NCBI GenBank assembly: GCA_033398695.1
Contig: CM065814.1
Span: forward strand, 82,416,358 to 82,480,357
Direction of reading: 5' to 3'
DNA: 64,000 nucleotides
Origin: Orobanche coerulescens
Taxonomy: Eukaryota > Streptophyta > Magnoliopsida > Lamiales > Orobanchaceae
This document shows positions 1 through 10,791 of this stretch, one piece after another (position 1 is the first letter of the stretch; each line of letters begins with the position of its first letter). Below the pieces are notes generated by a model, which worked only from the letters and a program-made list of their open reading frames with translations, did no database searches and was not told the origin of the DNA. Position numbers and translations under genes: made by a program.

Positions 1-235
1 TTCCATTTGAATACTCATTTTATGCAGTGTTGTATATTTTATCTTCATATAAAATATACATGTATTCTGTATTATCTTGGGCGTGTTGTAATGAAACTCC
101 TCATCGGAGTCATTTGATGGTATAATGTGGTTCGGTACTACAATTATATTATTTAAGTCATTAATTTTCATTCGCCTTGTGGGTCCTAGTCGAGGTTCAC
201 GGCACTGTAATATCCGCCTAGTTTGGGGTGTCACA
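1..235 (+). repeat. 3' end of a forward Tekay-like LTR (unit 1)
   Basis: This matches the last part of the LTRs at 7913-10293 and 22572-24939, including the stretch around TATAAAATATACAT and the terminal GGGGTGTCACA. A primer-binding site follows directly. The rest of the LTR, about 2.15 kb, would lie left of the window. The terminal TGTCACA differs by one base from TGTTACA in the sister copies. Confidence 0.88.
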
Positions 236-733
236 GAGTTAGTATCGGAGTGTGGTTTTGAATACTACCTTCCGAGTAATGTCTCATTGAAATCATCGTT
301 CATCAGACTAGTATCATTGGACTTTCGCGTCACGTGTGACCCGTGCAAGAGCCGAGCCCCTCAGATCAAAGAACAGTAAGATTTCTGACGCCATGGTATA
401 ATTTCTGGCAATAAGAATCATTCATTCATCATTCAACAGTCAACAATTCTCAATCATCATTTTCATTTTGATCATGTCGATCATGTTAACTCATTAATCA
501 CTCAGTTCATTTCATTGTTCAGTTGTTGATCTTGAGGATCGTATCATTAATCTTGTTAACTTGTTCAAGATAATCATTTCATGAATTTCATCATATAATC
601 TCTTCACTTCAGTTGATCATTCATGTAATCATTGTGTTTGAGCGCTTGTGCTCATTTTCATCATTCCATAACATAATCATAATGAAATATTCATGCGAGA
701 TATATAATCATCTTGTGACTTTCCCACTTCAGT
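236..733 (+). other. Primer-binding site and untranslated leader of unit 1
   Basis: Just after the LTR, TTAGTATCGGAG (239-250) is a degenerate match to the initiator-Met tRNA primer site TGGTATCAGAGC. The remaining leader is non-coding, rich in TCATTCATT and GATCATGTCGATCATG repeats, and leads to the gag start at 734. The same leader is found at 10294-10791 and, in reverse, at 6196-6694 and 16839-17338. Confidence 0.75.
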
Positions 734-3320
734 ATGGAAAGAGCTGGCAGAGGACGCGGGGGGAGAGTCCGCGGTGCGGGTTGAAACCCGAGAACTCGTG
801 TGAATACGCGTGTGAACACGAGTAATAATGCTAATTCATCGAGAAGCGACGCCGTCACTCGTTCTCCTGGAAATGATCATTCACTGTCAGGGAGTCGTAC
901 CTGGGACACAGCTCATTCAGGGGGTGTTCGGGTTGACCCACTCGCTTTTATGCAGGGCATGATGGACCAGATGACTAAAATGGCACGCCTCATGGAGAGG
1001 ATGCAGAACTCAGCTACTCAGAATCAACAGGCTCCTCCGCCGCCACCTCAGGGGCAGGAGAGGGGTGTGAGCAGTATTATTGGCAACATCTCTCGACAAA
1101 GACCACCTACCTTTGAGGGCTCATCTGAGCCGGCGGATATTGTTTATTCGCTTGAGCATTTCGAGAAGTTATTTGCTATGGTGGATTGCCCCGAAGGGCA
1201 TAAAGTTTCAGTTGCGGCTTACTATCTGGGTAAGAGCGCTCATTCATGGTGGCTATCGTTGAAGCCCACCGACGGATCTTGTACTTGGGATCAATAAAAG
1301 ACTCTCATGATGGAGAGGTATTATCCGACCCCACTCAGAGAGGCCAAGTTATCAGAATTACTGACTCCCGACCTCTCAACGGACGATGATGTTCTCGCCA
1401 TCGCCGAGAAATTTCAGGAGCTTCTTCGTTTCACCTCGTCTATTATTCACTCCGAGGCAGACAAGATCAAGTACTTCAGCAAGAGGTTTAAGCCTTGTAT
1501 GTGGATGCAGTTGCTTAATCACAATTGTACCACTCTGTCCGAATTCATCGAGAAAGCTCTTATGAGCTTACTGCTAAGGAGATTGCTAAGAATCAAACTC
1601 CATCATCTGGAAAGATGTCAAAGAATCGAAATCAGCCTGAAGGCAGTCAGGCAACTTTCAAGAAGCATCGAGCGGGATCTACTTTCACTGAGCGACCTCC
1701 TATGGCGCCCAGACCCGCGGAATCTCAGTCACGAGCGGGCAGTTCGGCCATTACCTGTTTCAACTGTGGAGAACAGGGTCATTACAGCACGAAGTGTTTG
1801 AGGCAAACCGTCACGTGCAATAACTGTGGAATGGCGGGGCATAGGGCTCGTTTTTGCCGAAAGGACTCCAAACCTACTCCGGCGTCATCTCAGGCCCCAA
1901 ACAGCAAAGTTCTCAATCAGCTACTCAATCCAAGGCTGCTTAAGATGACGGGAGCTAACAAAGACGGAGCCCACATCTATCAGACGGGAGCATCCAGTTC
2001 CGGGGCTGGCAAGCCCCGAATTTATGAGATGAAGAGAGCTGATGATCCGGAAGCCCGAATGATCTCACGTACACTCAAAATTTTATCTCAATCAGTGTGT
2101 ACCCTTTTTGATACTGGTGCATCGCATTCATTCATTTCCGAGTCATGTTTGACTAGACTACGTCTGGGTAGTGCCATTAGTTGTGAGCCTTATGTCATTG
2201 GTCTACCTGATGGTAGAAGAATTATCGGGATTCGTGAGATTAAGGATTGTCCGATTCAGTTTCATGGCCTTGATTGGTTAGCAAACCTAATCGTGGTAGA
2301 TTTACCGAGTGACGACGTCATCTTGGGTATTGATTGGATGCATCGTCGTGATACCACCATTAGTGTCCGTAAGCGTATGGTCACTATCATTTCAGACGAT
2401 GGAGTCGAATGTGTTTTTCAGGGAGGTAATCCCAGCTGTTCCGGTAGGGTCATCAACTTGATGAAAGCTGTGAAATTACTCAATCATGGGTGTGTCGGTT
2501 ATTGGTGCTATATGACCAAGACCAAGAAACCATCAGTAATGTTGACAGATATTCCTGTAGTGAGAGAATATGCCGATGTATTTCCAGACAAGTTACCTGG
2601 TTTGCCTCCACAGAGAGATGTGGAATTCACGATTAAGTTGGAGCCTGGTACGTCCCCAATATCAAAAGCACCGTACCGGATGGCCCCGACCGAGATGCAG
2701 GAGTTGAAGAATCAATTAGAAGATTTGACCGAGAAGGGTTATATCCGTCCGAGTGCGTCCCCGTGGGGAGCACCTGTGTTGTTTGTCAAGAAGAAAGATG
2801 GTTCGTTTCGCTTGTGTATCGATTACCCGGAATTGAACCGGGTGACGATCAATAATAAATATCCTCTACCCCGTATTGATGATCTCTTAGATCAAATTCA
2901 GGGAGCTTCAGTATTTTCCAAGATCTATTTAAGATCTGGTTATCATCAGTTGCAAATTCGAGAGTCGGATATCGCTAGGACGGCGTTTCGAACACGCTAT
3001 GGTCATTATGAGTTTGTGGTAATGCCGTTTGGGTTAACTAATGTACCTGTGGTATTCATAGAATTAATGAATCAGGTTTTCATCGACTATTTGGATCAGT
3101 TCGTGGTAGTCTTTATTGATGACATTCTAATTTATTCTCGTGACCGGGAAGAGCACGAGTTTCACCTTCATCAGGTTCTCGACGTGTTGAGATGAGAGCA
3201 ACTTTATGGAAAGTTTTCCAAATGTGAGTTCTGGATGTCCGAAGTGACATTTCTCGGACATCTAATTTCATCTAACGGAGTTCGTGTCGACCCTCAGAAG
3301 ACGGAGGCAATCCGAGAATA
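734..3320 (+). pseudogene. gag-protease-reverse transcriptase, forward copy 1 (broken)
   Basis: A single-frame gag-pol of a Tekay-like chromovirus. The ATG at 734 matches the start at 10792 in the sister copy. Gag shows WWLSLKPTDGSCTWDQ, then two CCHC zinc knuckles at 1756-1797 ([14 protein letters not shown]) and 1816-1857 ([14 protein letters not shown]). The protease motif [12 protein letters not shown] has its Asp at 2110. RT shows [30 protein letters not shown] and [11 protein letters not shown] (FIDD at 3112). Lesions: TGA at 782, TAA at 1295 (Phe codon in the reverse copies), a 4-bp loss near 1561 that shifts frame, the RT motif-A Asp changed to Tyr at 2926 (KIYL instead of KIDL), and TGA at 3193. 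It stops abruptly at 3320 after [11 protein letters not shown], where reverse LTR sequence begins. RNase H and integrase are missing. Confidence 0.93.
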
Positions 3321-4105
3321 GAAAACACAATTCACGGTTACGACAACCATAATCGGAAATCCCCAAAATAACCAAAGTCAACATCAAGGGTTCTTGATTA
3401 ATTCTCCAAATATTCATCAAATCCGAAAAACACATCAATAAATCCATAGGAATACATGTATCCAAGGTAGATAATCCATATCTAACATATTCTAACATAA
3501 TAGCAAGCTTACACGAAGAGATCGGAAGGAAAATACTCAAAATCCGAAATTCTAGATCCAACAAATCATTACCTTGATTTGATGTGTTGGAGAGGATTAA
3601 ATGATGATTAATCCGAATGATAAGCTTGAAGATGATGATAGATGGATTCAGCTCGAAGAAATCTCTCCAAAACGTCTGAAATCGCGAAAAAATGACGAAT
3701 CTGGACTGCACTGTCCAATATATAGTGGTCCCAGCTTAGCCCACGCTATGACCTGATATGTAACGTGCGCTAACGGGTTAACCAGAAAGTCTAGTGAGCT
3801 CTGACTGCCTCGTTAGCGTACGCTACGAACTTGTTAGCGTGCGCTAACGTCTTCCCGATAGCGTGCGTTAACCCAAAAAGTTAGCGTGCGCTAACTGATA
3901 TCTGATGCATAGTGACTGAATTCCAGAACCTCCTGTTCTCTGATCTGCTCGCGATAGCGTATGCTACACCCAAAACTCAGCATGCGCTACTACACCATTA
4001 GCGTACGCTAATATCCACTCATAGCGTACGCTATGAATTATTCCAAATCAGTCGAGTACCCACTGGACTCTGCCTGGTCGACCTTAGCGCATGCTACACT
4101 GCTAG
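3321..4105 (-). repeat. Reverse LTR fragment fused to the truncated RT (unit 1)
   Basis: This corresponds to the middle of the reverse LTR at 6695-7912: a leader-proximal part, donor-like AATCAAGGTAAT (reverse of 3591-3602), a TATA box (TATATATTGG on the minus strand near 3715-3726) and a run of TAGCGTGCGCTA-type palindromes at 3745-4100. It begins at AATA microhomology with the RT end and stops at CACTGCTAG, where a forward LTR starts exactly at TG. Its promoter points left, antisense to the gag-RT copy at 734-3320. Confidence 0.82.
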
Positions 4106-4217
4106 TGCAATACCCGGTTGTAATTCATTCATTATCATTCAGTAATTACCAGTCTGTAATTGTCACTCAGTTGGGGGTCCACGACACTGTAATATCCGCC
4201 TAGTTTGGGGTGCTACA
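4106..4217 (+). repeat. 112-bp mini-LTR with large internal deletion (unit 1)
   Basis: The first 65 bases are an LTR start (TGCAATACCCGGTTGTAATT), joined at CACTCAG/TTGGGGG to the last 47 bases of an LTR ending GGGGTGCTACA. All promoter sequence is missing. A primer-site remnant follows. An identical structure is at 14196-14307, so the deletion predates the tandem duplication. Confidence 0.85.
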
Positions 4218-4477
4218 GAGTTGTTATCATAGAGTGGTTTTGAATACTACCTTCCTAGTCATGTCTCATTTGAAATCATCGTTCATCAGACTAGTATCAT
4301 TAGACTTTCGCGTCACGTGTGACCTGTGCAAGAGCGGAGTCCCTCAGACCAAAGAACAGTAAGATTTATGACGCCATGGTATAATTTCTGGCAATAAGAA
4401 TCACTCATTCATCATTCAATAGTCAACAATCCTAAATCATCATTTTCATTTTTGATCATGTCGATCATTCATTCATT
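4218..4477 (+). other. Forward leader remnant joined to reverse RT
   Basis: Primer-site remnant (GTTGTTATCATAGAGTGG) and the first 250 bases or so of the gypsy leader in forward orientation. At about 4477 the sequence flips into the reverse-strand RT (TATAATGACCATAGCG). The same junction occurs at about 14568. Confidence 0.75.
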
Positions 4478-6195
4478 ATAATGACCATAGCGTGTTCGAA
4501 ATGCCGTCATTGCTATATCCGACTCTCGAATTCGCAACTGATGATATCCATATCTTAAGTCGATCTTGGAAAATACTGAAGCTCCCTGAAGTTGATCTAA
4601 AATATCATCAATACGGGGTAGAGGATATTTATTCTTGATCGTCACTCTGTTCAAATCCCAATAATCAATACACAAACGAAATGAACTGTCCTTCTTCTTG
4701 ACAAATAACACTGGTGCTCCCCACGGGGACGCACTCGGTCGGATATAACCTTTCTCGGTCAAATCCTCCAATTAATTCTTCAATTCTTGCATTTCGATCG
4801 GGGCCATCCAATACGGTGCCTTCGATACTGGAGACGTACCAGGATCCAACTCAATCGTGAATTCCACATCTCTCTGTGGAGGCAAACCAGGTAACTCGTC
4901 TGGAAATACATCGGCATATTCTCTCACTATCGGAATATCTGCCAACATTATTGATGATTTCTCGGTCTTGGTCATATAACACCAATAACCAAGACACCCC
5001 TGAATGAGTAATTTCACCGCTTTCCTCAAGTTGATGACTCTCCCAGAACAACTGGGATTACCTCCCTGAAATACACATTCGACCCCATCGTCTTAAATGA
5101 TAGTGACCATACGCTTACAGACACTAATGATGGTATCGTGACGATCCATCCAATCAATACCCAAGATGACGTCGTCCCTCGGTAAATCTACCACGATTAG
5201 GTCTGCTAACTAATCACGGCCATGAAGCTGAATCGGACAATCCTTAATCTCACGATCTCCGATAATTCTTCTACCATCAGGTAGACCAATGACATAAGGC
5301 TCACAACTAGTAGCACTACCTAGACGTAGTCTACTCAAACATGACTCGGAAATTAATTAATGTGATGCACCAGTATCAAAAAGGGTACACACATGCTGAT
5401 ATAGAATTTCGAGTGTACCTGAGATCATCCGGGCCTCCGGATCGTTGGTCCTCTTCATCTCATAAATTCGGGGATTGCTAGTCCCCGCACTGGACGCTCA
5501 TGTCTGATGACTATGGGCTCCGCCTTTGTTTGCTCCTATCGTCTTAAACGACGCGGACTGAGTGGCCTGATTATGAATAACTTGGCCTCTCTGAGTGGGG
5601 CCGGATAATATCTCTCCATCATGAGAGTCTTGAATTGATCCCACGTACAAGATCCATCGGTGGGCTTCAACGATAACCACCATGAATGAGCGCTCTTACG
5701 CAGATAGTAAGCCGCAACTGAAACTTTGTATCCTTCGGGATACTCCACCATAGCGAACAACTTCTCGAAATGCTCAAGCCAGTGAACAATATCCGACGGT
5801 TCAGACGAGCCTTCAAAAGTAGGTGGTCTCTGGCAATAGATGTCGCCAATGATACTGCTCATGCCCCTCTCCTGCCCCTGAGGTGGCGGCGGAGGATCCT
5901 GCTGATTCCAAGCGATTGAGTTCTGCATCATCTCCATGAGGCGTGCCATCTGAGTCATCTGGGCCATCATGTCCTGCATAAAAACGAGTGGATCAACCTG
6001 AACAACTTCTGATTGAGATGTGTCCCAAGTACGACTCCCTGACAGTGAATGATCATTTCCGGGTGAATGAGTGGCAGCGTCGCTGGTCGATGAATTAGCA
6101 TTATTCATCGCGTTCCCGCGTGTATTCACACGAGCTCTTGGGTTTCGGCCCGCACCGCGGCCTATTCTCCCGCGTCCTCTGCCTCCTCTCTCCAT
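4478..6195 (-). pseudogene. gag-protease-RT, reverse copy 1 (internally deleted)
   Basis: Minus-strand Tekay-like gag-pol. Gag starts at the ATG 6195-6193 and is open through WWLSLKPTDGSCTWDQFKT, keeping the Phe codon that is a stop in both forward copies. Near 5571-5585 about 565 bp present in the sister copy is missing, with short homology (TTATGA) at the junction; the lost part includes both zinc knuckles. Protease (LFDTGAS, then a stop in place of Ser) and an RT start ([31 protein letters not shown]) follow. A stop at 4769-4771 separates [12 protein letters not shown] from upstream, and the copy ends at RTRYGHY. It forms an inverted repeat with 734-3010. Confidence 0.9.
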
Positions 6196-6694
6196 ACTGA
6201 AGTAGGAAAGTCACTTGATAGTTATAGATCTCGCATGAATATCGCATTATGATTACGTCATGAAATGATGAAAATGAGCATAAACGCTCTAACACAGTGA
6301 TTACATGAATGATTAACTGAGGTGACATGATTATCTGATGAAATTCTTGAAATGATTATCTTGAACAAGTTAACAAGATTAATGATACGATCCTCAAGAC
6401 CAACAACTGAACAGTGAAATGAACTGAGTGATTAATGAGTTAACATGATCGACAAGATCAAAAATGAAATGATGATTGAGGATTGTTGACTATTGAATGA
6501 TGAATGAGTGATTCTTATTGTCAGAAATTATACTATGGCGTCATAAATCTTACTGTTCATTGGTCTGAGGGACTCGGCTCTTGCACAGGTCACACGTGAC
6601 GCGAAAGTCCAATGATACTAGTCTAATAAACGATGATTTCAAATGAGACATGACTTGGAAGGTAGTATTCAAAACCACTCTATGATAATAACTC
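6196..6694 (-). other. Reverse leader and primer-site remnant, unit 1
   Basis: Reverse complement of the gypsy leader (AATGAATGATTA-type repeats) from the gag start up to the LTR end at 6695. The primer-site region reads GAGTTATTATCATAGAGTGG on the minus strand, a poor match to the initiator-Met primer site. No coding capacity. Confidence 0.75.
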
Positions 6695-7912
6695 TGTAAC
6701 ACTCCAAACTAGGCGGATATTACAGTATCGTGGACCCCCAACTAGTATGAATGAACAACAACGAAAGGAATGAGTATCCTTTTAACCGAGTAAGAATTAA
6801 CTTACTCAACACCGGTGAAGAATGTCCTTCCTCGAACAAAGTCCTAAAAGAGATGTCGGTCGCTTGAACAACCTTGAATAACAGAATTACCAATAAACGC
6901 TCAATATATGTATCAAGCACGAATCATGTCCAACTCAAAGGTCGACACAATAATATCCAAACTCATTGAGTCATTCAAACAAACACTTAGTGAACATCAT
7001 CCTTTGATTGTAACCAATCCCAAATATATTGAAACCAAACTCCAAAATGAGTAGTTAAATCTAACAAAACACCTTCAGTGATATCAATAATCCAATAGGA
7101 AACCACAATTCACAGTTACGACAACCATAATCTGAAATCCCCAAAATAACCAAAGTCAACATCAAGGGTTCTTGATTAATTCTCCAAATATTCATCAAAT
7201 CTGAAAAACACATCAATAAATCCATAGGAACACATGTATCCAAGGTAGATAATCCATATCTAACATATTCCAACATAATAGCAAGCTTACACGAAGAGAT
7301 CGGAAAGAAAATACTTAAAATCCGAAATTCCAGATCCAACAAATCATTATCTTGATTTGATGTGTTGGAGAGGATGAAATGATGATTAATCCGAATGATA
7401 AGCGTGAAGATGATGATAGATGGATTCAGCTAGAAGAAATCTCTCCAAAACATCCGAAATCGCACAAAATTGTCGAAGGAATGAAGTGAAATGAAAAAAT
7501 GATGAATCTGGACTGCCCTGTCCAATATATACTGGTCCCAGCTTAGCGCACACTATGACCTGATATATAGCGTGCGCTAACGGGTTAACCAGACAGTCTA
7601 GCGAGCTCTGACTGCCTCGTTAGCGTACGCTATGAACTTGGTAGCGTGCGCTAATGTCTTCCCGATAGCGTGCGTTAACCTAAAAAGTTAGCGTGCGCTA
7701 ACTGATATCTGATGCCTAGTGACTGAATTCCAGAACCTCCTATTCTCTGATCTGCTCGCGATAGCGTATGCTACACCCAAAACTCAGCATGCACTACTAC
7801 ACCATTAGCGTACGCTAATATCCACTCATAGCGTACGCTAAGAATTATTCCAAATCAGTCCAGTACCCACTGGACTCTGCCTAATCGACCTTAGCGCGTG
7901 CTACACTACTAG
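6695..7912 (-). repeat. Reverse LTR of TAGCGTGCGCTA type, cut by a forward LTR
   Basis: On the minus strand it ends ...TAGTTTGGAGTGTTACA (starting TGTAACACTCC at 6695 on the plus strand). It holds the donor-like AATCAAGATAAT (minus strand) near 7350, a TATA box near 7530-7540 and palindromes of the TAGCGTGCGCTA group at 7553-7905. It is cut at CTACACTACTAG where the forward LTR at 7913 begins. The uninterrupted version at 17339-18958 shows that about 405 bp of its 5' end is missing here. Confidence 0.85.
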
Positions 7913-10293
7913 TATAATACCCGGTTGTAATTCATTCATTATCATTCAGTAATTATCAGTCAGTAATTGTCACTCAGTAATTTTCACTCATTAATAATCA
8001 CTCATCATTCATGATTCATTCATTTGTGTTCATCGTTGGCATATTGTAACCGTGTATCAGTTACCGATCGTCATTCATCTCCGTTTGAGGATCGAGACGA
8101 GAGTATTATCATTATCATCATGATTGATAGTCTTGTGTTGGAAGTATCATCTATGGCATGTGTTGGACTTGTTTACTTTCACATATGTATGGTATGACGG
8201 ATCATTCATCAATTGTAGCGAGAAATGGAGCTGTCGGATTTTTGTCACTTCCAGCAGCGAGTTACGGCCGTAATTAATCAGGCATTATGGCCGTAACATG
8301 CATTCATTGGTTTAGGGATGTTTTGGACGAAGGTGAGTTACGGCCGTAAGGATAGGCGGATATGGCCGTAACATGCGTTCGTTGTTTTCAGGACAGTTCG
8401 GACGAATAGGACTTACGGCCGTAAGTTGAGGCAGGTACGGCCGTAAGGCTTGGCCAGTTACGGCCATACAATTCGAACAGGGTGCCCAGGCAGTTTCGAC
8501 GAATGCTTCATACGCCCGTAAGTTTTGCCGAGTACGGCCGTATCAGTCGAGTTACGCCCATAATGCATGTGCGGGTACGGCGGTATGACTGTTGGCAGAT
8601 TCCTCACAAAGCCGAGTTACGCCCGTACGAGATGGCAGGTTACGGCCGTAAGGCCTTTGACTTGGAAATGTTACGGTCGTAAGTAGGCCGAGTTACGGCG
8701 GTAACCATGGCAGTACTTAAGGTCTTGGACGGGACTTTGAGCTCATTTTTATCATTTCTTCACCTTGTATCCGAGAGAGAGAGAGAGTTTGAGGGAGAGA
8801 TTTTTCATCATCAATCACTTGGGGGTTCAGTTTTCATCATCTTCATTCGGTTGGGAAGCTTGGATAGTCGATTTAACACGATTTCACCGGATCAAAGTGT
8901 TTGGATCTTCAAAGGTAATATTCTTCAGCACCCTAGATTTCGATTCTCTGATGGAATATGATGTTTTGGGATGTTATAATCATGTTATATGAAGATATAT
9001 ACATATGATTGTGAGTTGGTATGAATATTTATCGGATTATTGAAGGATTGTTTGTAGAACACTTTGAATATTAATGTGGATTTGGGGGTTTTCGATTAGA
9101 TGTTGTTGAAACCTCGAATTGGATATTCATATTGGATTATTGATGGTATTGAAGATGTTTTTGTTGGATTGTATCACTCCTTGGAAGTTGGTATCGATAT
9201 AATTAAAGGTTGATTGTAAACAATCGAAGATTGTTTACAACGTGTTTGTCATATTGCCCTAATGAACTTGGTTTAGTCGTATCGACATTTTGAGTTAGTT
9301 ATAATCGTGATTGGTTCATTTATTGAGCGGATTGTTGGTAATTGTGTTATTCAAGGTTGTTCGAGCGACCGACATCTCATTATAGGATGTTTGTTCGAGG
9401 AAGGACATTCTTCAATGGTATTGTGTAAGTAAATTCTTACTCGGTTAAATGGATATTCATTCTTTACGTTGTTTTTCATTCATACATATAATCTATTCAT
9501 AATATATCGTTCATGTCGAGACTTGGATTTATCAACTCATCATGTAACTCACGAGGAACGACGGTTCCAAAATCATTTCATTGAAGCTATCATTCATTGT
9601 ATCATTATTTCATCTCGGTAAGTCGTTCTTGATCCTTACCGGATTCTATTCATTACTCCTCACCTTGGTCATTTTCGTTCTGGTGATCTTCCAGAATTAT
9701 ATTGCATGGCTGGTTGGCGCATGTGTGGAATTTTAGTTGGGCACACTATGGTCATGTGTATATGCGGGACTCCGGACACTAGGCTATTTGTGCTCTTACT
9801 CAGTTCATTCGGGCGTACATTGATGCCCATCATTCAACTTAATTCATTAATTCATTCATGTGATTGTTGTATATTGTTCAACTCTTGAGGATTGTCGTTC
9901 TGTGTAACTGACCCCATTGGGGGATGTTGTTTTCAGGTCATGGCATGGATAAAGCACGGGAAGAGAATGTTGACGGCAAGGAGTCCCAGTGATACTAGTA
10001 GGGGGCCCCAGTCCTTTTCAGTCATTCGTGTTTCTTCATTTTATTTCCGCTGCAGACTTCCGTTTGAATACTCATTTTATTCAGTGTTGTATATTTTATC
10101 TTCATATAAAATATACATGTATTCTGTATTATCTTGGGCGTGTTGTAATGAAACTCCTCATCGGAGTCATTTGATGGTATAATGTGGTTCGGTACTACAA
10201 TTATATTATTTAAGTCATTAATTTTCATTCACCTTGTGGGTCCCAGTCGGGGGTCCACGGCACTGTTATATCCGCCTAGTTTGGGGTGTTACA
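7913..10293 (+). repeat. Full forward LTR, TTACGGCCGTAA type (2,381 bp)
   Basis: It starts TATAATACCCGG (TG changed to TA) and ends GGGGTGTTACA. In order: a TCATTCAGTAATTATC-rich 5' end, an array of TTACGGCCGTAA palindromes at 8262-8705, a degenerate TATA position (TACTTAA, 8714-8720, versus TTATATAG in the LTR at 22572), donor-like AAAG|GTAATA at 8914/8915, acceptor-like TTTTCAG|GTCATGG at 9936/9937, an A/T-rich zone with TATAAAATATACAT, and the terminal box. It is both the start of unit 2 and the 5' LTR of the following gag-RT copy. Confidence 0.9.
8262..8705 (+). promoter_or_regulatory. Palindrome array TTACGGCCGTAA in LTR U3
   Basis: Many exact or one-mismatch copies of TTACGGCCGTAA lie about 18-50 bases apart, ending a few bases before the expected TATA position. 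Variants are mostly C-to-T or G-to-A (TTATGGCCGTAA, TTACGGCCATAC), as expected from CpG deamination. The sister array is at 22921-23313. An enhancer role is inferred from its position. Confidence 0.75.
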
Positions 10294-10791
10294 GAGTTAG
10301 TATCGGAGCGTGGTTTTGAATACTACCTTTCGAGTAATGTCTCATTGAAATCATCGTTCATCAGACTAGTATCATTGGACTTTCGCGTCACGTGTGACCC
10401 GTGCAAGAGCCGAGCCCATCAGATCAAAGAACAGTAAGATTTCTGACGCCGTGGTATAATTTCTGGCAATAAGAATCATTCATTCATCATTCAACAGTCA
10501 ACAATTCTCAATCATCATTTTCATTTTGATCATGTCGATCATGTTAACTCATTAATCACTCAGTTCATTTCATTGTTCAGTTGTTGATCTTAAGGATCGT
10601 ATCATTAATCTTGTTAACTTGTTCAAGATAATCATTTCATGAATTTCATCATATAATCTCGTCACTTCAGTTGATCATTCATGTAATCATTGTGTTTGAG
10701 CGTTTGTGCTCATTTTCATCATTTCATAACATAATCATAATGAAATATTCATGCGAGATATATAATCATCTTGTGACTTTCCCACTTCAGT
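10294..10791 (+). other. Primer-binding site and leader of unit 2
   Basis: TTAGTATCGGAGCG just after the LTR is the degenerate initiator-Met primer site. The non-coding leader is nearly identical to 236-733. Confidence 0.75.

Noticed and set aside
3268..3711. Reverse frames of about 150 codons repeated in the reverse LTRs (also 7061-7342, 13173-13625, 17614-18168)
   Set aside because: Located in LTR R/U5 downstream of the TATA box on the minus strand, with differing ends between copies and no known domain. An LTR-encoded protein is possible but nothing supports it.
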